This document shows positions 1 to 8,584 of a stretch of 32,721 bases of DNA, piece by piece. A program made the position numbers and the translations under genes. This stretch comes from Bordetella parapertussis. GTDB lineage: Bacteria > Pseudomonadota > Gammaproteobacteria > Burkholderiales > Burkholderiaceae_D. Position 1 is the stretch's first letter. The number at the start of each line of letters is the position of its first letter. Location of the stretch: positions 1 to 32,721 of the forward strand of contig CAMCXB010000024.1 of the NCBI GenBank assembly GCA_945883145.1, given 5' to 3'. The notes below the pieces were generated by a model. It was not told the DNA's origin. It saw nothing but the letters and a program-made list of their open reading frames with translations, and ran no database searches.

Positions 1-669
1 AAAAATCAACTCAGCTAATAATAAATCTTGAGGCAAGGTGACTTTGAAATTACGCGCACTACCCTCAACTAACTTTGGTCTATATCCCATGGCTTCGATG
101 GCACTTGCTTCATCAGTTACTTGCTGTGCTTGTTGTAATGCTTGTAGCAACTGCGCATATCGAAACATCTGTGGTGTCTGTGCTGACCATAATGCCGATC
201 GCTCTACCGTCATCTCAGAACGACCATGACCATCACTACGTTTAATTGTATCCACCATAGGTAAAGCTAACAAACCACCTACAGCATCATCCTTCACAAA
301 AGCAATCAGCTTGTCGAGTAAATCATGTGTCAGGCCTGGGCGTGCAGCATCATGCACCAGTATCCAATCGTCATCTTCAGTTTCAGAACTAATCGCTAAC
401 AATCCATTCATGACAGAGTCCTGCCGTGCCGCTCCTCCGCATTTTAAAATGGTTGTACGTGGTAATACAGGCAAATCACTGATATACGCATCATTCGCAC
501 TCACCACCACAAAGGTATGTGAAATCAACGATGAAGAAGAAAATGTTTCCATCACATGCTGCAACATAGACTTACCTGCTAGCTGCGCATATTGCTTAGG
601 CATGGTCGTGCCCATACGCTCACCAACACCGGCAGCAGGAATCAAAGCAATATAACGAGGCACACTCAT
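1..669 (-). CDS. ispD: 2-C-methyl-D-erythritol 4-phosphate cytidylyltransferase, 3' end cut off
   Basis: IspD transfers CMP from CTP to methylerythritol 4-phosphate, the third step of the cytoplasmic MEP isoprenoid pathway. The frame is open from the ATG at 669 down to base 1, giving 223 residues. The family is usually about 230, so only the last few residues lie outside the window. The N-terminal nucleotide-binding loop is present: IPAAGVGERMG at residues 10-20, then MPKQ at 23-26. The substrate-binding segment VHDAARPG lies near residue 107. The start beginning MSVPRYIALIPAAG is the only sensible ATG; I see no clear ribosome binding site before it. It diverges from mfd. In Burkholderiales ispF usually follows, which would be beyond the left edge. 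The identification is firm. Confidence 0.95.
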   Translation of the reverse strand, partial: MSVPRYIALIPAAGVGERMGTTMPKQYAQLAGKSMLQHVMETFSSSSLISHTFVVVSANDAYISDLPVLPRTTILKCGGAARQDSVMNGLLAISSETEDDDWILVHDAARPGLTHDLLDKLIAFVKDDAVGGLLALPMVDTIKRSDGHGRSEMTVERSALWSAQTPQMFRYAQLLQALQQAQQVTDEASAIEAMGYRPKLVEGSARNFKVTLPQDLLLAELIF

Positions 670-768
670 ACAGCACAACTCATAAAAAAATGGGGTGCGT
701 TCTCAAATCAAATTAGTCCAACACAAGTCGATAAAGAGACTAACAAGGAGAACTGATGAGAACTAATT

Positions 769-774
769 TATAAT
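769..774 (+). promoter_or_regulatory. Possible -10 box of mfd
   Basis: A perfect TATAAT lies about 125 bases before the mfd start, in the divergent ispD-mfd gap. No good -35 box sits 16-18 bases upstream, so this is only a candidate. The rest of the gap (670-899) holds AGC-rich runs but no other recognised element. Confidence 0.35.
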
Positions 775-899
775 CTTATCTTACTTTATCACTGTCACAG
801 CGGACCAAAGCAGCCTTAAGTAGCATAAAGCAGCATTCAGCGGCCTCATGCAACTATTTGCAGCCACATCCGCAGATGTCAGTGCTGTGTCAGCACACC

Positions 900-3800
900 A
901 TGTCCTTTGATCCAAAACGCTTACTTCCCAAAGCTGGAACCCGATTTGTTCTGCCCGCCTTACATGGCGCAGCGGATGCCTATGTCTTGGCTGAAGCCGC
1001 ACGCGCTATTAAAGCGAACAACAACATGCTGGTCGTGGTGGTGGCAAACGCGATTGATGCACAAAGACTGCTAATTGAAATGCAGTGGTTTGGTAGTGGT
1101 GATGAACATACCCTGCGCTGTCATCTGTTACCCGATTGGGAAACACTACCCTATGATGCATTTTCTCCGCATCAGGATCTAGTCTCTGAACGTTTAGCAA
1201 CGCTACATGAAGTACAACATGCGCAATGCGATGTCTTAATCGTTCCTGCTACCACCGCTTTATTGCGTATGGGGCCACCTTCTTTTCTTGCTGCTTACAC
1301 TTTCTTTTTTAAACAAGGTGAACAGCTTGATGAAGCTAAACTCAAATCACAATTAACCTTAGCCGGTTACTCGCATGTGACCCAAGTCATGTCACCTGGA
1401 GAATATTCCGTGCGTGGTGGTCTGATTGATCTCTTCCCTATGGGTTCAGCGTTGCCTTATCGACTCGATTTATTTGGCGACACCATAGAAACCATTCGCA
1501 CCTTTGATGCCGATACCCAGCGCTCACTGTATCCAGTTCGAGAAGTTCGCTTATTACCAGGGCGTGAATTTCCTATGGATGAAGCAGCACGCAGCGCATT
1601 TCGTGGACGCTGGCGTGAAGTATTTGAAGGTGACCCTTCAAAAACGAATATATATCGCGACATAGGGAGTGGCATTGCATCCGCAGGTATTGAATATTAT
1701 CTACCGCTGTTTTTTGAAAACACTGCGACCTTATTTGATTACATACCCAAAGATGCCACCTTTGCTTTAGTCGGCGATATCGACAGCACCATACAACGCT
1801 TTTGGTCTGATACACGTTCACGTTATGGATTTTTAAAATCAGATCGTGAACGACCTTTATTACCCCCAGAATCTATCTTTTTGAATGATGAAGATTTTTT
1901 CACCTTGGCCAAACCCTTTGGTCGTTGGATCATTCATGATAAAGATGCAGCCTCTTCCTTATCCATACCCTTACCCAACATCACAGTTAATCGACGTGCG
2001 GATGATCCACTAATTAATTTACGTGCCTATCTAACGCAAACTGATAATCGCGTCATGGTTTGTGCAGAGTCAAATGGACGACGCGAAACGCTGCAACAGT
2101 ATTTTCATGAATACCATCTGTCCATACCAGTAGCAGATAGCCTACAAGACTTCATCGCCTCCGATGAAAAACTCATGCTGTGCGTAGCACCCTTGCATGA
2201 AGGTTGTCAGCTCTCTGATGAACTCGCCAACATTGCCTTCGTCACAGAGAACGAGCTCTATGCTGGCACTGTTCGTCGCACTGGACGACGCAAACAAGAA
2301 GGTGTGACGCAAGTTGAATCCATGGTGCGCGATCTCTCCGAATTAAAAATCGGTGATCCCGTCGTACACATGAACCATGGTATAGGCCGCTACCATGGCT
2401 TAATCAGTATGGACATGGGCGAAGGCGAAACAGAATTTTTGCATCTTGAATATGCAAAAGAAGCACAACTCTATGTGCCTGTTTCACAACTGCATGTGAT
2501 CTCACGCTATTCAGGTGCTTCACCCGATGATGCGCCCTTACATGCACTTGGTTCAGGCATTTGGGAAAAAGCCAAACGACGCGCTGCTGAACAAGTGCGT
2601 GATACTGCGGCTGAATTACTCAATCTATATGCACGCCGTGCACTGCGCCAAGGTCATGCATTTGAATATTCAGCGCATGATTATGAAGCCTTTGCTGAGA
2701 GCTTTGGATTTGAAGAAACCATAGACCAACAAGCTGCGATTACGAATGTCATTAGTGACATGACATCCGGTCGCCCTATGGATAGACTGATTTGTGGTGA
2801 TGTTGGTTTTGGTAAAACAGAAGTCGCACTACGCGCAGCCTTCGTTGCCGTCATGGGTGGCAAACAAGTCGCGATACTCGCGCCCACCACCCTACTCGCA
2901 GAACAACATGCACAAACCTTTGCCGATCGCTTTGCAGACTGGCCTGTAAAAATTGCTGAACTCTCCCGCTTTAGAAGCGGTAAAGAAATCACACTCGCTT
3001 TAAAAGGCATGGCAGAAGGCACACTAGATATCGTCATCGGCACGCATAAACTGCTGTCACCTGATATTAAATTTTCACGCTTAGGCTTAGTCATCATAGA
3101 TGAAGAACATCGCTTTGGTGTGCGTCAAAAAGAAGCCTTAAAAGCTTTACGCGCTGAAGTCGATGTATTAACGCTTACAGCCACACCGATACCACGCACA
3201 TTAGGCATGGCACTCGAAGGTTTACGTGACTTCTCCATCATTGCGACTGCGCCACAAAAACGACTCGCCATTAAAACCTTTGTGCGTAGTGAGTCTGAAT
3301 CGGTGATTCGTGAAGCGTGTTTGCGTGAATTAAAACGTGGTGGCCAAATTTATTTCCTGCACAATGAAGTAGAGACAATTGAAAACCGTCGTGCAAAGTT
3401 AGAAGAACTCTTGCCTGAAGCACGTATCGCGATTGCACATGGACAGATGCATGAACGTGATCTAGAAAAAGTCATGCGTGATTTTGTGGCACAACGCTTT
3501 AATGTTCTGCTCTGTACCACCATTATCGAAACAGGTATTGATGTACCAAGTGCTAACACCATTATCATGCATAGAGCAGATCGTTTTGGATTAGCACAGC
3601 TGCATCAACTACGTGGACGTGTAGGACGCTCGCATCATCAGGCTTATGCTTATTTACTCGTGCATGATGTACATGGCTTGACTAAGCAAGCTCAACGCAG
3701 ACTGGATGCGATTCAACAAATGGAAGAATTAGGCAGTGGCTTTTATCTCGCCATGCATGACTTGGAAATTCGTGGTGCGGGTGAAGTGTTAGGTGACAAT

Positions 3801-4346
3801 CAATCCGGTGAAATGACCGAGATAGGTTTTCAACTGTATTCAGACATGTTGAATGCTGCTGTTAAATCACTCAAGAGTGGCGAAGAACCTGATTTAGCAG
3901 CGCCACTCATCACCACCACAGAAATTAACTTACATGTACCTGCTTTATTGCCTGCTGATTTTTGCGGCGATGTACATGAAAGACTCTCTATCTATAAACG
4001 CTTAGCAAATTGCGAATTACAAGACAGTATCAGCGACTTACAAGAAGAATTAATCGACCGTTTTGGTAAGTTACCCGATGCTGTTAAAGCCCTAATAGAA
4101 ACACATAGACTACGCATCTCTGCTAAAGAGGTTGGGATAATTAAAATTGAAGCCCATAGTGAAGCCTTGGTCATGCAGTTTGAACCTAAGCCACCGATTG
4201 ATCCTATGCGCATCATCGATCTGATACAAAAAAATCGTCACATTAAACTGTCAGGGCAAGATAAATTGCGACTCACCGCTACCATGCCTGACCTTGCTGC
4301 CCGTGTGACACAAATCAAAACAACGATACGTGCTCTAGCAGCGTAA
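900..4346 (+). CDS. mfd: Transcription-repair coupling factor Mfd
   Basis: Mfd displaces RNA polymerase stalled at DNA lesions and recruits UvrA for nucleotide excision repair. From the ATG at 900 it has 1148 residues, normal for the family. Visible in order are: an N-terminal UvrB-like region, with the SPGEYSVRGGLIDLFP segment near residue 175; the RNA-polymerase-interacting domain (GDPVVHMNHGIGRYHG near 485); Walker A GDVGFGKTE near 633; DEEH box near 734; TATPIPRT near 758; helicase motif VI LRGRVGRS near 904; and a C-terminal TRCF domain. Starts at 858 (TTG) and 876 (ATG) are also in frame. I prefer 900 because MSFDPKRLLPK matches where Mfd homologues begin. A six-pair hairpin sits directly before this ATG. 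serB follows 14 bases after the stop, probably cotranscribed. Confidence 0.97.
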   Translation: MSFDPKRLLPKAGTRFVLPALHGAADAYVLAEAARAIKANNNMLVVVVANAIDAQRLLIEMQWFGSGDEHTLRCHLLPDWETLPYDAFSPHQDLVSERLATLHEVQHAQCDVLIVPATTALLRMGPPSFLAAYTFFFKQGEQLDEAKLKSQLTLAGYSHVTQVMSPGEYSVRGGLIDLFPMGSALPYRLDLFGDTIETIRTFDADTQRSLYPVREVRLLPGREFPMDEAARSAFRGRWREVFEGDPSKTNIYRDIGSGIASAGIEYYLPLFFENTATLFDYIPKDATFALVGDIDSTIQRFWSDTRSRYGFLKSDRERPLLPPESIFLNDEDFFTLAKPFGRWIIHDKDAASSLSIPLPNITVNRRADDPLINLRAYLTQTDNRVMVCAESNGRRETLQQYFHEYHLSIPVADSLQDFIASDEKLMLCVAPLHEGCQLSDELANIAFVTENELYAGTVRRTGRRKQEGVTQVESMVRDLSELKIGDPVVHMNHGIGRYHGLISMDMGEGETEFLHLEYAKEAQLYVPVSQLHVISRYSGASPDDAPLHALGSGIWEKAKRRAAEQVRDTAAELLNLYARRALRQGHAFEYSAHDYEAFAESFGFEETIDQQAAITNVISDMTSGRPMDRLICGDVGFGKTEVALRAAFVAVMGGKQVAILAPTTLLAEQHAQTFADRFADWPVKIAELSRFRSGKEITLALKGMAEGTLDIVIGTHKLLSPDIKFSRLGLVIIDEEHRFGVRQKEALKALRAEVDVLTLTATPIPRTLGMALEGLRDFSIIATAPQKRLAIKTFVRSESESVIREACLRELKRGGQIYFLHNEVETIENRRAKLEELLPEARIAIAHGQMHERDLEKVMRDFVAQRFNVLLCTTIIETGIDVPSANTIIMHRADRFGLAQLHQLRGRVGRSHHQAYAYLLVHDVHGLTKQAQRRLDAIQQMEELGSGFYLAMHDLEIRGAGEVLGDNQSGEMTEIGFQLYSDMLNAAVKSLKSGEEPDLAAPLITTTEINLHVPALLPADFCGDVHERLSIYKRLANCELQDSISDLQEELIDRFGKLPDAVKALIETHRLRISAKEVGIIKIEAHSEALVMQFEPKPPIDPMRIIDLIQKNRHIKLSGQDKLRLTATMPDLAARVTQIKTTIRALAA

Positions 4347-4360
4347 ATTGCGGAAAAATC

Positions 4361-5203
4361 ATGAAGCTTATTTTGCAAGGATTGGAAGTTCAACCAGAGA
4401 TCGCAAAAAAAATTGCGGATCTCGTAGCTGCACAAACGATTACTAAACTCAGTGCAAAAATATGGCGTTGTGATGGCGTCTCAACTTCAGCAAGCGTGCT
4501 CTCAGAAGTGGCGACACTTTGCCTACAATCGGGCTTAGATTTCAGCTTCATGCAGGAAGATAAAAAACTCTCTGACTTTAAACTCTTAGTGATGGATATG
4601 GACTCCACACTGATCACGATTGAATGCATAGATGAAATTGCAGACATGCATGGCTTAAAGAATGAAGTAGCCGCCATTACTGAAGCAGCCATGCGTGGGG
4701 AATTAGATTTTCGTGAAAGCTTGACGCAGCGTGTAGCGCTACTCAAAGGCTTAGAAGCCACAGCCTTACAACAAGTGTTTGATGAAAGACTTTTACTGTC
4801 CTTAGGTGCTAAAGAATTATTAACAGGCGCGCAAGCAGCAGGTTTAAGAACCGTCTTAGTCTCTGGTGGCTTTACTTTTTTCACTGACAGACTGCGCCAA
4901 CAACTCACCTTTGATATCGCCCGTGCTAATGAACTTGAAATCAAAGATGACAAACTCACAGGTCGCGTCATCGGCCCTATTATTGATGCAAGCGAAAAAC
5001 GTCACACGGTAGAAATGCAAGCACAAGCATTGGGTGTGCCAACAACAGCAGCGATTGTGATGGGTGATGGCGCCAATGATTTAGAAATGATGTCAGTAGC
5101 AGGATTATCAGTCGCTTTTCGTGCCAAACCTATAGTGCGTGCTCAAGCTGATGTAGCGCTGAATTTTGTGGGCTTAGATGGTGTGCTGCATATGTTTGAT
5201 TAA
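4361..5203 (+). CDS. serB: Phosphoserine phosphatase
   Basis: SerB hydrolyses O-phospho-L-serine to serine, the last step of the phosphorylated serine pathway. The 280-residue protein has a HAD phosphatase core. The nucleophile motif DMDST is at residues 79-83, followed by the substrate-specificity stretch IECIDEIA. Motif II is VSGGFTFF, and the acidic motif GDGANDLEM starts near residue 235. The roughly 75 residues before the core form the small N-terminal domain seen in longer SerB proteins. It lies 14 bases after mfd on the same strand and converges with metC, 14 bases from that stop. I see no terminator hairpin in the short convergent gap. Confidence 0.96.
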   Translation: MKLILQGLEVQPEIAKKIADLVAAQTITKLSAKIWRCDGVSTSASVLSEVATLCLQSGLDFSFMQEDKKLSDFKLLVMDMDSTLITIECIDEIADMHGLKNEVAAITEAAMRGELDFRESLTQRVALLKGLEATALQQVFDERLLLSLGAKELLTGAQAAGLRTVLVSGGFTFFTDRLRQQLTFDIARANELEIKDDKLTGRVIGPIIDASEKRHTVEMQAQALGVPTTAAIVMGDGANDLEMMSVAGLSVAFRAKPIVRAQADVALNFVGLDGVLHMFD

Positions 5204-5217
5204 TTACTGAATAAATC

Positions 5218-6387
5218 TCAATTCAACACCCGCAATGCCTGCTCTAAATCAGCAATTAAATCTTGTGGATCTTCTAGTCCTATATTCAATCGAATTAACT
5301 GCCCTGCTTGTGTCCAATCGTTGCGCATGGTTTGCATGCGATAAGGAACACATAAACTGTTTGCTCCACCCCAGCTATAACCAATTTTAAATAGCTGTAA
5401 TGCATCAATCACTGCATCGGTCTGCACTTCAGAATAACGCGCATTAAAAATCACAGAAAATAATCCTGCTGCTCCAGTAAAGTCGCGTTTCCAAATTGCA
5501 TGCCCCGGACATTCATCGAAAGCCGGATGCAAGACATGTGCAATCTCATCTCTATACTTTAACCAATTTGCTACTGCACGAGCACCAGCATCATGGGCTT
5601 CAAAGCGCAGCTTCATGGTGGCGATTCCGCGCAAGACTAAATACACATCATCTGCTGACACACCCATGCCGAGTCGCATATGGGCTAATTCAATTTTTTG
5701 ATGAATGGTTTTATCACGCGTAATCACTGCACCCATTAACACATCAGAGCCACCAGACTGATATTTAGTCAGTGCTTGCATCACCACATCGACACCATGA
5801 TCAAATGCACGAAATGCTATCCCTGCTGACCAAGTGTTATCTAATGCCACCAACACACCGCGTGCATGCGCTGCACGACAAATAGCAGGAATGTCAGGCA
5901 TTTCCATCGATACCGAACCTGGCGCTTCCGTCCAAATCAAACGAGTATTGTCTTGAATGAGATCTGCAATACCTTCGCCTATCAAGGGATCATAGTAACG
6001 AGCAGCGATACCAAAATCTTTCGCTAGCCAATTGCCTAATTCACGATTTGGTCCATATACATTTTCTGGAATGAGAACATCATCGCCAGTTTTTAATAAG
6101 GCAAAATCAATCATGGCAATCGCCGCTAAGCCACTTGGCGCTAACAAGCAATGCGACCCACCTTCTATCTCAGCGAGTCTCGCTTCTAAGGTAAAGGTGG
6201 TGGGTGTGCCATGCAGGCCGTAGGTGTAGGCATTTTTATCTTGCCAGTTGCGTGCACGTAGTGCGGCAACATCTTTAAACAAGACGGTTGATGCATGATG
6301 AATAGCGGTGGGGAATGCAGCAAAACCAGAGGGTGGTGTGTAATCCGTGGTGGTTAATAATGTTTGTAGCGATTTCTTTTTCATCAT
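5218..6387 (-). CDS. metC: Cystathionine beta-lyase
   Basis: A PLP enzyme of the Cys/Met-metabolism family, 389 residues. MetC cleaves cystathionine to homocysteine, pyruvate and ammonia in methionine synthesis. Visible residues are the YGLHGTPT motif near 56-63, the glycine-rich APSGLAAI at 83-90, the cofactor-binding aspartate in ALDNTW (D183), and the PLP-Schiff-base lysine in ALTKYQSGGSD (K208). The C-terminal SWGGANSL segment is typical of beta-lyases rather than gamma-synthases. Two adjacent ATG codons start it, preceded by AGGTGGG. It lies 15 bases after rimO on the same strand, so it may be read from the rimO promoter. A cystathionine gamma-lyase activity cannot be ruled out from sequence alone. 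Confidence 0.92.
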   Translation of the reverse strand: MMKKKSLQTLLTTTDYTPPSGFAAFPTAIHHASTVLFKDVAALRARNWQDKNAYTYGLHGTPTTFTLEARLAEIEGGSHCLLAPSGLAAIAMIDFALLKTGDDVLIPENVYGPNRELGNWLAKDFGIAARYYDPLIGEGIADLIQDNTRLIWTEAPGSVSMEMPDIPAICRAAHARGVLVALDNTWSAGIAFRAFDHGVDVVMQALTKYQSGGSDVLMGAVITRDKTIHQKIELAHMRLGMGVSADDVYLVLRGIATMKLRFEAHDAGARAVANWLKYRDEIAHVLHPAFDECPGHAIWKRDFTGAAGLFSVIFNARYSEVQTDAVIDALQLFKIGYSWGGANSLCVPYRMQTMRNDWTQAGQLIRLNIGLEDPQDLIADLEQALRVLN

Positions 6388-6402
6388 GACTAACCCACCT
6401 CT

Positions 6403-7767
6403 TTAGTCTGCATGCGCCCATAAATCATGCGCATCAGCTGCAGTCACTGTGACTTCTATGAATTCACCTACTTTTAATTTACGCTCTGGTGCATAAGGTA
6501 ACTTCACATAGACCACACCATCTATATCAGGTGCATCCGCTGCTGAACGTGCTGTGGCACCATTCTTATCCACGGCATCAATCAAGACTTTATATTTTTT
6601 TCCTATCTTGGCTTGCATGCGCTGTTTAGAAATCGATTCTTGCAATTCCATCACACGACCACGACGTTCTTCACGCACTTCTTCAGGCACTGGATTTTCT
6701 ATGGCATTTGCAGTTGCACCATCAACCGGTGAATACGCAAAACAACCCAATCTGTCAATTTGCGCTTCTTGTAAAAAATCGAGCAGATGTTGAAACTCAG
6801 CTTCAGTCTCTCCAGGGAAACCCGCTATGAAAGTGGAACGTATGGTGATGTCAGGACAACGCTCACGCCATGCGCGTATGCGTTCAATATTTTTTTCGCC
6901 ATTCGCAGGTCGCTTCATGCGTTTTAGCACATCAGGATGCGAGTGCTGTAAAGGCACATCGAGATAAGGCAACACATGCCCTCCCTGCATGACATCAATC
7001 ACATCATCTACATGCGGATAAGGATAGACATAATGCAAACGCACCCATGCACCATATTGCGCTGCCAACTCACCCAATGCTTTGACCAGATCTGTCATAT
7101 GAGTGCGCACTGGTTTGCCATTCCAAAAACCGGTACGGAATTTCACATCCACACCATAAGCACTCGTATCTTGTGAAATCACGAGCAGTTCTTTGACACC
7201 CGCTTTGAATAAATTTTCGGCTTCTAACATCACATCAGCTATTGCACGTGACACCAGATCACCGCGCATAGAAGGAATAATGCAAAAACTACAGCGATGA
7301 TTACAACCTTCAGAAATTTTTAAATAGGCGTAATGACGTGGTGTGAGTTTAATCCCTTGTGCCGGCACTAAATCAATGAAAGGTTCATGTGGCTTAGGTA
7401 AATGCACATGCACGGCATCCATCACTTCAGCGAGTGCATGTGGGCCAGTGACTGCCAACACTTTGGGATGAATTTTTTGTATTAAGTCATCACCGGCTGC
7501 ATCTTTTTTCTTACCTAAACAGCCGGTCACGATGACCTTGCCATTTTCATGCAGTGCTTCACCAATTGCATCGAGGGATTCCTGTACGGCTGCATCGATG
7601 AAGCCGCAGGTGTTGACGATGACAAGATCAGCGCCGTTATAGGACTTAGCGGTCTCGTAACCCTCTGCGCGTAATTGCGTGAGAATTTGTTCGGAATCGA
7701 CTAAGGCTTTAGGACAACCCAATGAAACAAAACCAACTTTAGGTGCAGCAGAGGTTGAAGATGACAT
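6403..7767 (-). CDS. rimO: Ribosomal protein S12 methylthiotransferase RimO
   Basis: RimO is a radical-SAM enzyme that methylthiolates an aspartate of ribosomal protein S12. From the ATG at 7767 it has 454 residues. The N-terminal methylthiotransferase domain carries the cluster-binding cysteines in SLGCPKALVDSE, NTCGFIDAA and VTGCLGKK. The radical-SAM motif is GCNHRCSFCIIPSMRG (CxxxCxxC), and a TRAM domain ends the protein. An upstream in-frame GTG at 7815 would add 16 residues. It lies upstream of a good -10 box at 7800-7805, so MSSSTSAAPKVGFVS at 7767 is the better start. metC follows 15 bases downstream. Confidence 0.96.
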   Translation of the reverse strand: MSSSTSAAPKVGFVSLGCPKALVDSEQILTQLRAEGYETAKSYNGADLVIVNTCGFIDAAVQESLDAIGEALHENGKVIVTGCLGKKKDAAGDDLIQKIHPKVLAVTGPHALAEVMDAVHVHLPKPHEPFIDLVPAQGIKLTPRHYAYLKISEGCNHRCSFCIIPSMRGDLVSRAIADVMLEAENLFKAGVKELLVISQDTSAYGVDVKFRTGFWNGKPVRTHMTDLVKALGELAAQYGAWVRLHYVYPYPHVDDVIDVMQGGHVLPYLDVPLQHSHPDVLKRMKRPANGEKNIERIRAWRERCPDITIRSTFIAGFPGETEAEFQHLLDFLQEAQIDRLGCFAYSPVDGATANAIENPVPEEVREERRGRVMELQESISKQRMQAKIGKKYKVLIDAVDKNGATARSAADAPDIDGVVYVKLPYAPERKLKVGEFIEVTVTAADAHDLWAHAD

Positions 7768-7799
7768 GAGAAGAAAAAAGGCACAAGAGCGAAGCCGCC

Positions 7800-7805
7800 A
7801 TTGTA
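7800..7805 (-). promoter_or_regulatory. Likely -10 box of rimO
   Basis: Read on the minus strand this is AAAGGGTACAATGG, with TACAAT as the -10 hexamer, giving a leader of about 25 bases to the rimO ATG at 7767. The same GGGTA(C/G)AAT string recurs before other genes here (18673, 20261). No convincing -35 box was found. Confidence 0.45.
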
Positions 7806-7821
7806 CCCTTTGCACTGCGTA

Positions 7822-7837
7822 AACCGCGCTTGCGGTT
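7822..7837 (-). other. Short hairpin between phaR and rimO
   Basis: AACCGC and GCGGTT pair perfectly around a four-base loop, ten bases after the phaR stop. No T-run follows, so a Rho-independent terminator is not supported. It could protect the phaR mRNA end or mark a weak stop. Confidence 0.4.
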
Positions 7838-7846
7838 CAGATTAAG

Positions 7847-8425
7847 CTATTTCTTGTCTTCCGAACCATGTTTAGGTGCTGTTGTTGGATTGAATGGAAA
7901 GGCACCACCAAACACATTTTTTGCCTGACTTTGCATTTGATCCTGCATTTGCATGAACAAGCTCTTACTTTGCTCTATGTAGTTACTCATCATGCCTTGC
8001 ATCATAGGCGCTTGCACGCTCATGAATTGCGTCCACATTTCAGGACTAAAAGGTTTGTCTTCCATTAAACCCTTGGAGTTTTCCGTCATTTTGTTTTGAA
8101 TGTCGATAAACACCTGAATATTTTTTTCCAGATAAGAACCCATCATGCCTTGCATAGCATGACCGTAATAGCGAATGATTTGTGCCAGTGATGAGCTAGA
8201 AAACATCGGTTCGCCATTCGCTTCTTCTTCCAGAATAATCTGCAAAAGAATACTGCGGGTGAGATCGTCTTCGGTTTTAGCATCCACAACAGTGAACTCT
8301 TCATTGGCAAGCACCAACTGCTTCACATCGACCAAGGTGATGTATGAACTGGTTTGCGTGTCATACAGCCGACGATTCGGATATTTTTTAATCAGGCGAT
8401 CTGCCGACTTTTTAGCACTAGTCAT
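7847..8425 (-). CDS. phaR: Polyhydroxyalkanoate synthesis regulator PhaR
   Basis: PhaR represses phasin genes and its own gene, and leaves DNA when it binds nascent PHB granules. The 192-residue protein begins with the conserved PHB/PHA-accumulation DNA-binding domain (LIKKYPNRRLYDTQTSSYIT, residues 11-30), followed by the regulator repeat region (ILLQIILEEE). The C-terminal half is rich in methionine and glutamine (MQGMMSNYIEQ, MQMQDQMQSQ), as expected for a granule-contacting amphipathic tail. It lies downstream of phaC on the same strand but has its own leader with a candidate -10 box and inverted repeats. The identification is firm; autoregulation is inferred from the family. Confidence 0.95.
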   Translation of the reverse strand: MTSAKKSADRLIKKYPNRRLYDTQTSSYITLVDVKQLVLANEEFTVVDAKTEDDLTRSILLQIILEEEANGEPMFSSSSLAQIIRYYGHAMQGMMGSYLEKNIQVFIDIQNKMTENSKGLMEDKPFSPEMWTQFMSVQAPMMQGMMSNYIEQSKSLFMQMQDQMQSQAKNVFGGAFPFNPTTAPKHGSEDKK

Positions 8426-8584
8426 CTGAATTCCAATTTTTGCGTTGCAATGTATTTCTCTTATTTAGATGCTAAGACTGCATAGCATGAGCACCAATGG
8501 AGAAGATTATAGTCCGATAAAACAAAAGCTTGCCACGGATTTCCGGCAGCGCACCATTCTATACTGCATTGCAAAGAGCTTGGA
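8426..8584 (-). promoter_or_regulatory. phaC-phaR intergenic region with phaR promoter and inverted repeats
   Basis: On the minus strand a perfect TATAAT (bases 8506-8511) lies about 80 bases before the phaR ATG. An inverted repeat ATGCTA / TAGCAT (8 bases apart, around 8468-8487) falls in the presumed leader. TGC/GCA-rich elements such as TGCAATGCA, TGCCGG...GGCA and TTGCAACGCAA recur across the gap. Known PhaR sites are TGC-rich, so these are candidate operators; the match is not exact. Confidence 0.4.

Noticed and set aside
311..655. 114-codon plus-strand frame at the left edge
   Set aside because: It is antisense to ispD, whose product is clear on the other strand.
882..896. Hairpin before mfd as a LexA (SOS) box
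   Set aside because: It lacks the CTGT-N8-ACAG spacing.
2681..3097. 138-codon open frame on the minus strand
   Set aside because: It lies inside the helicase part of mfd, opposite strongly conserved codons; no motif is recognisable.
4390..4971. 193-codon open frame on the minus strand
   Set aside because: It lies wholly inside serB, is rich in Ser, Ala and Lys as expected for an antisense shadow, and has no start signal.
7822..7837. Hairpin after phaR as a Rho-independent terminator
   Set aside because: There is no T-run after the stem on the minus strand.
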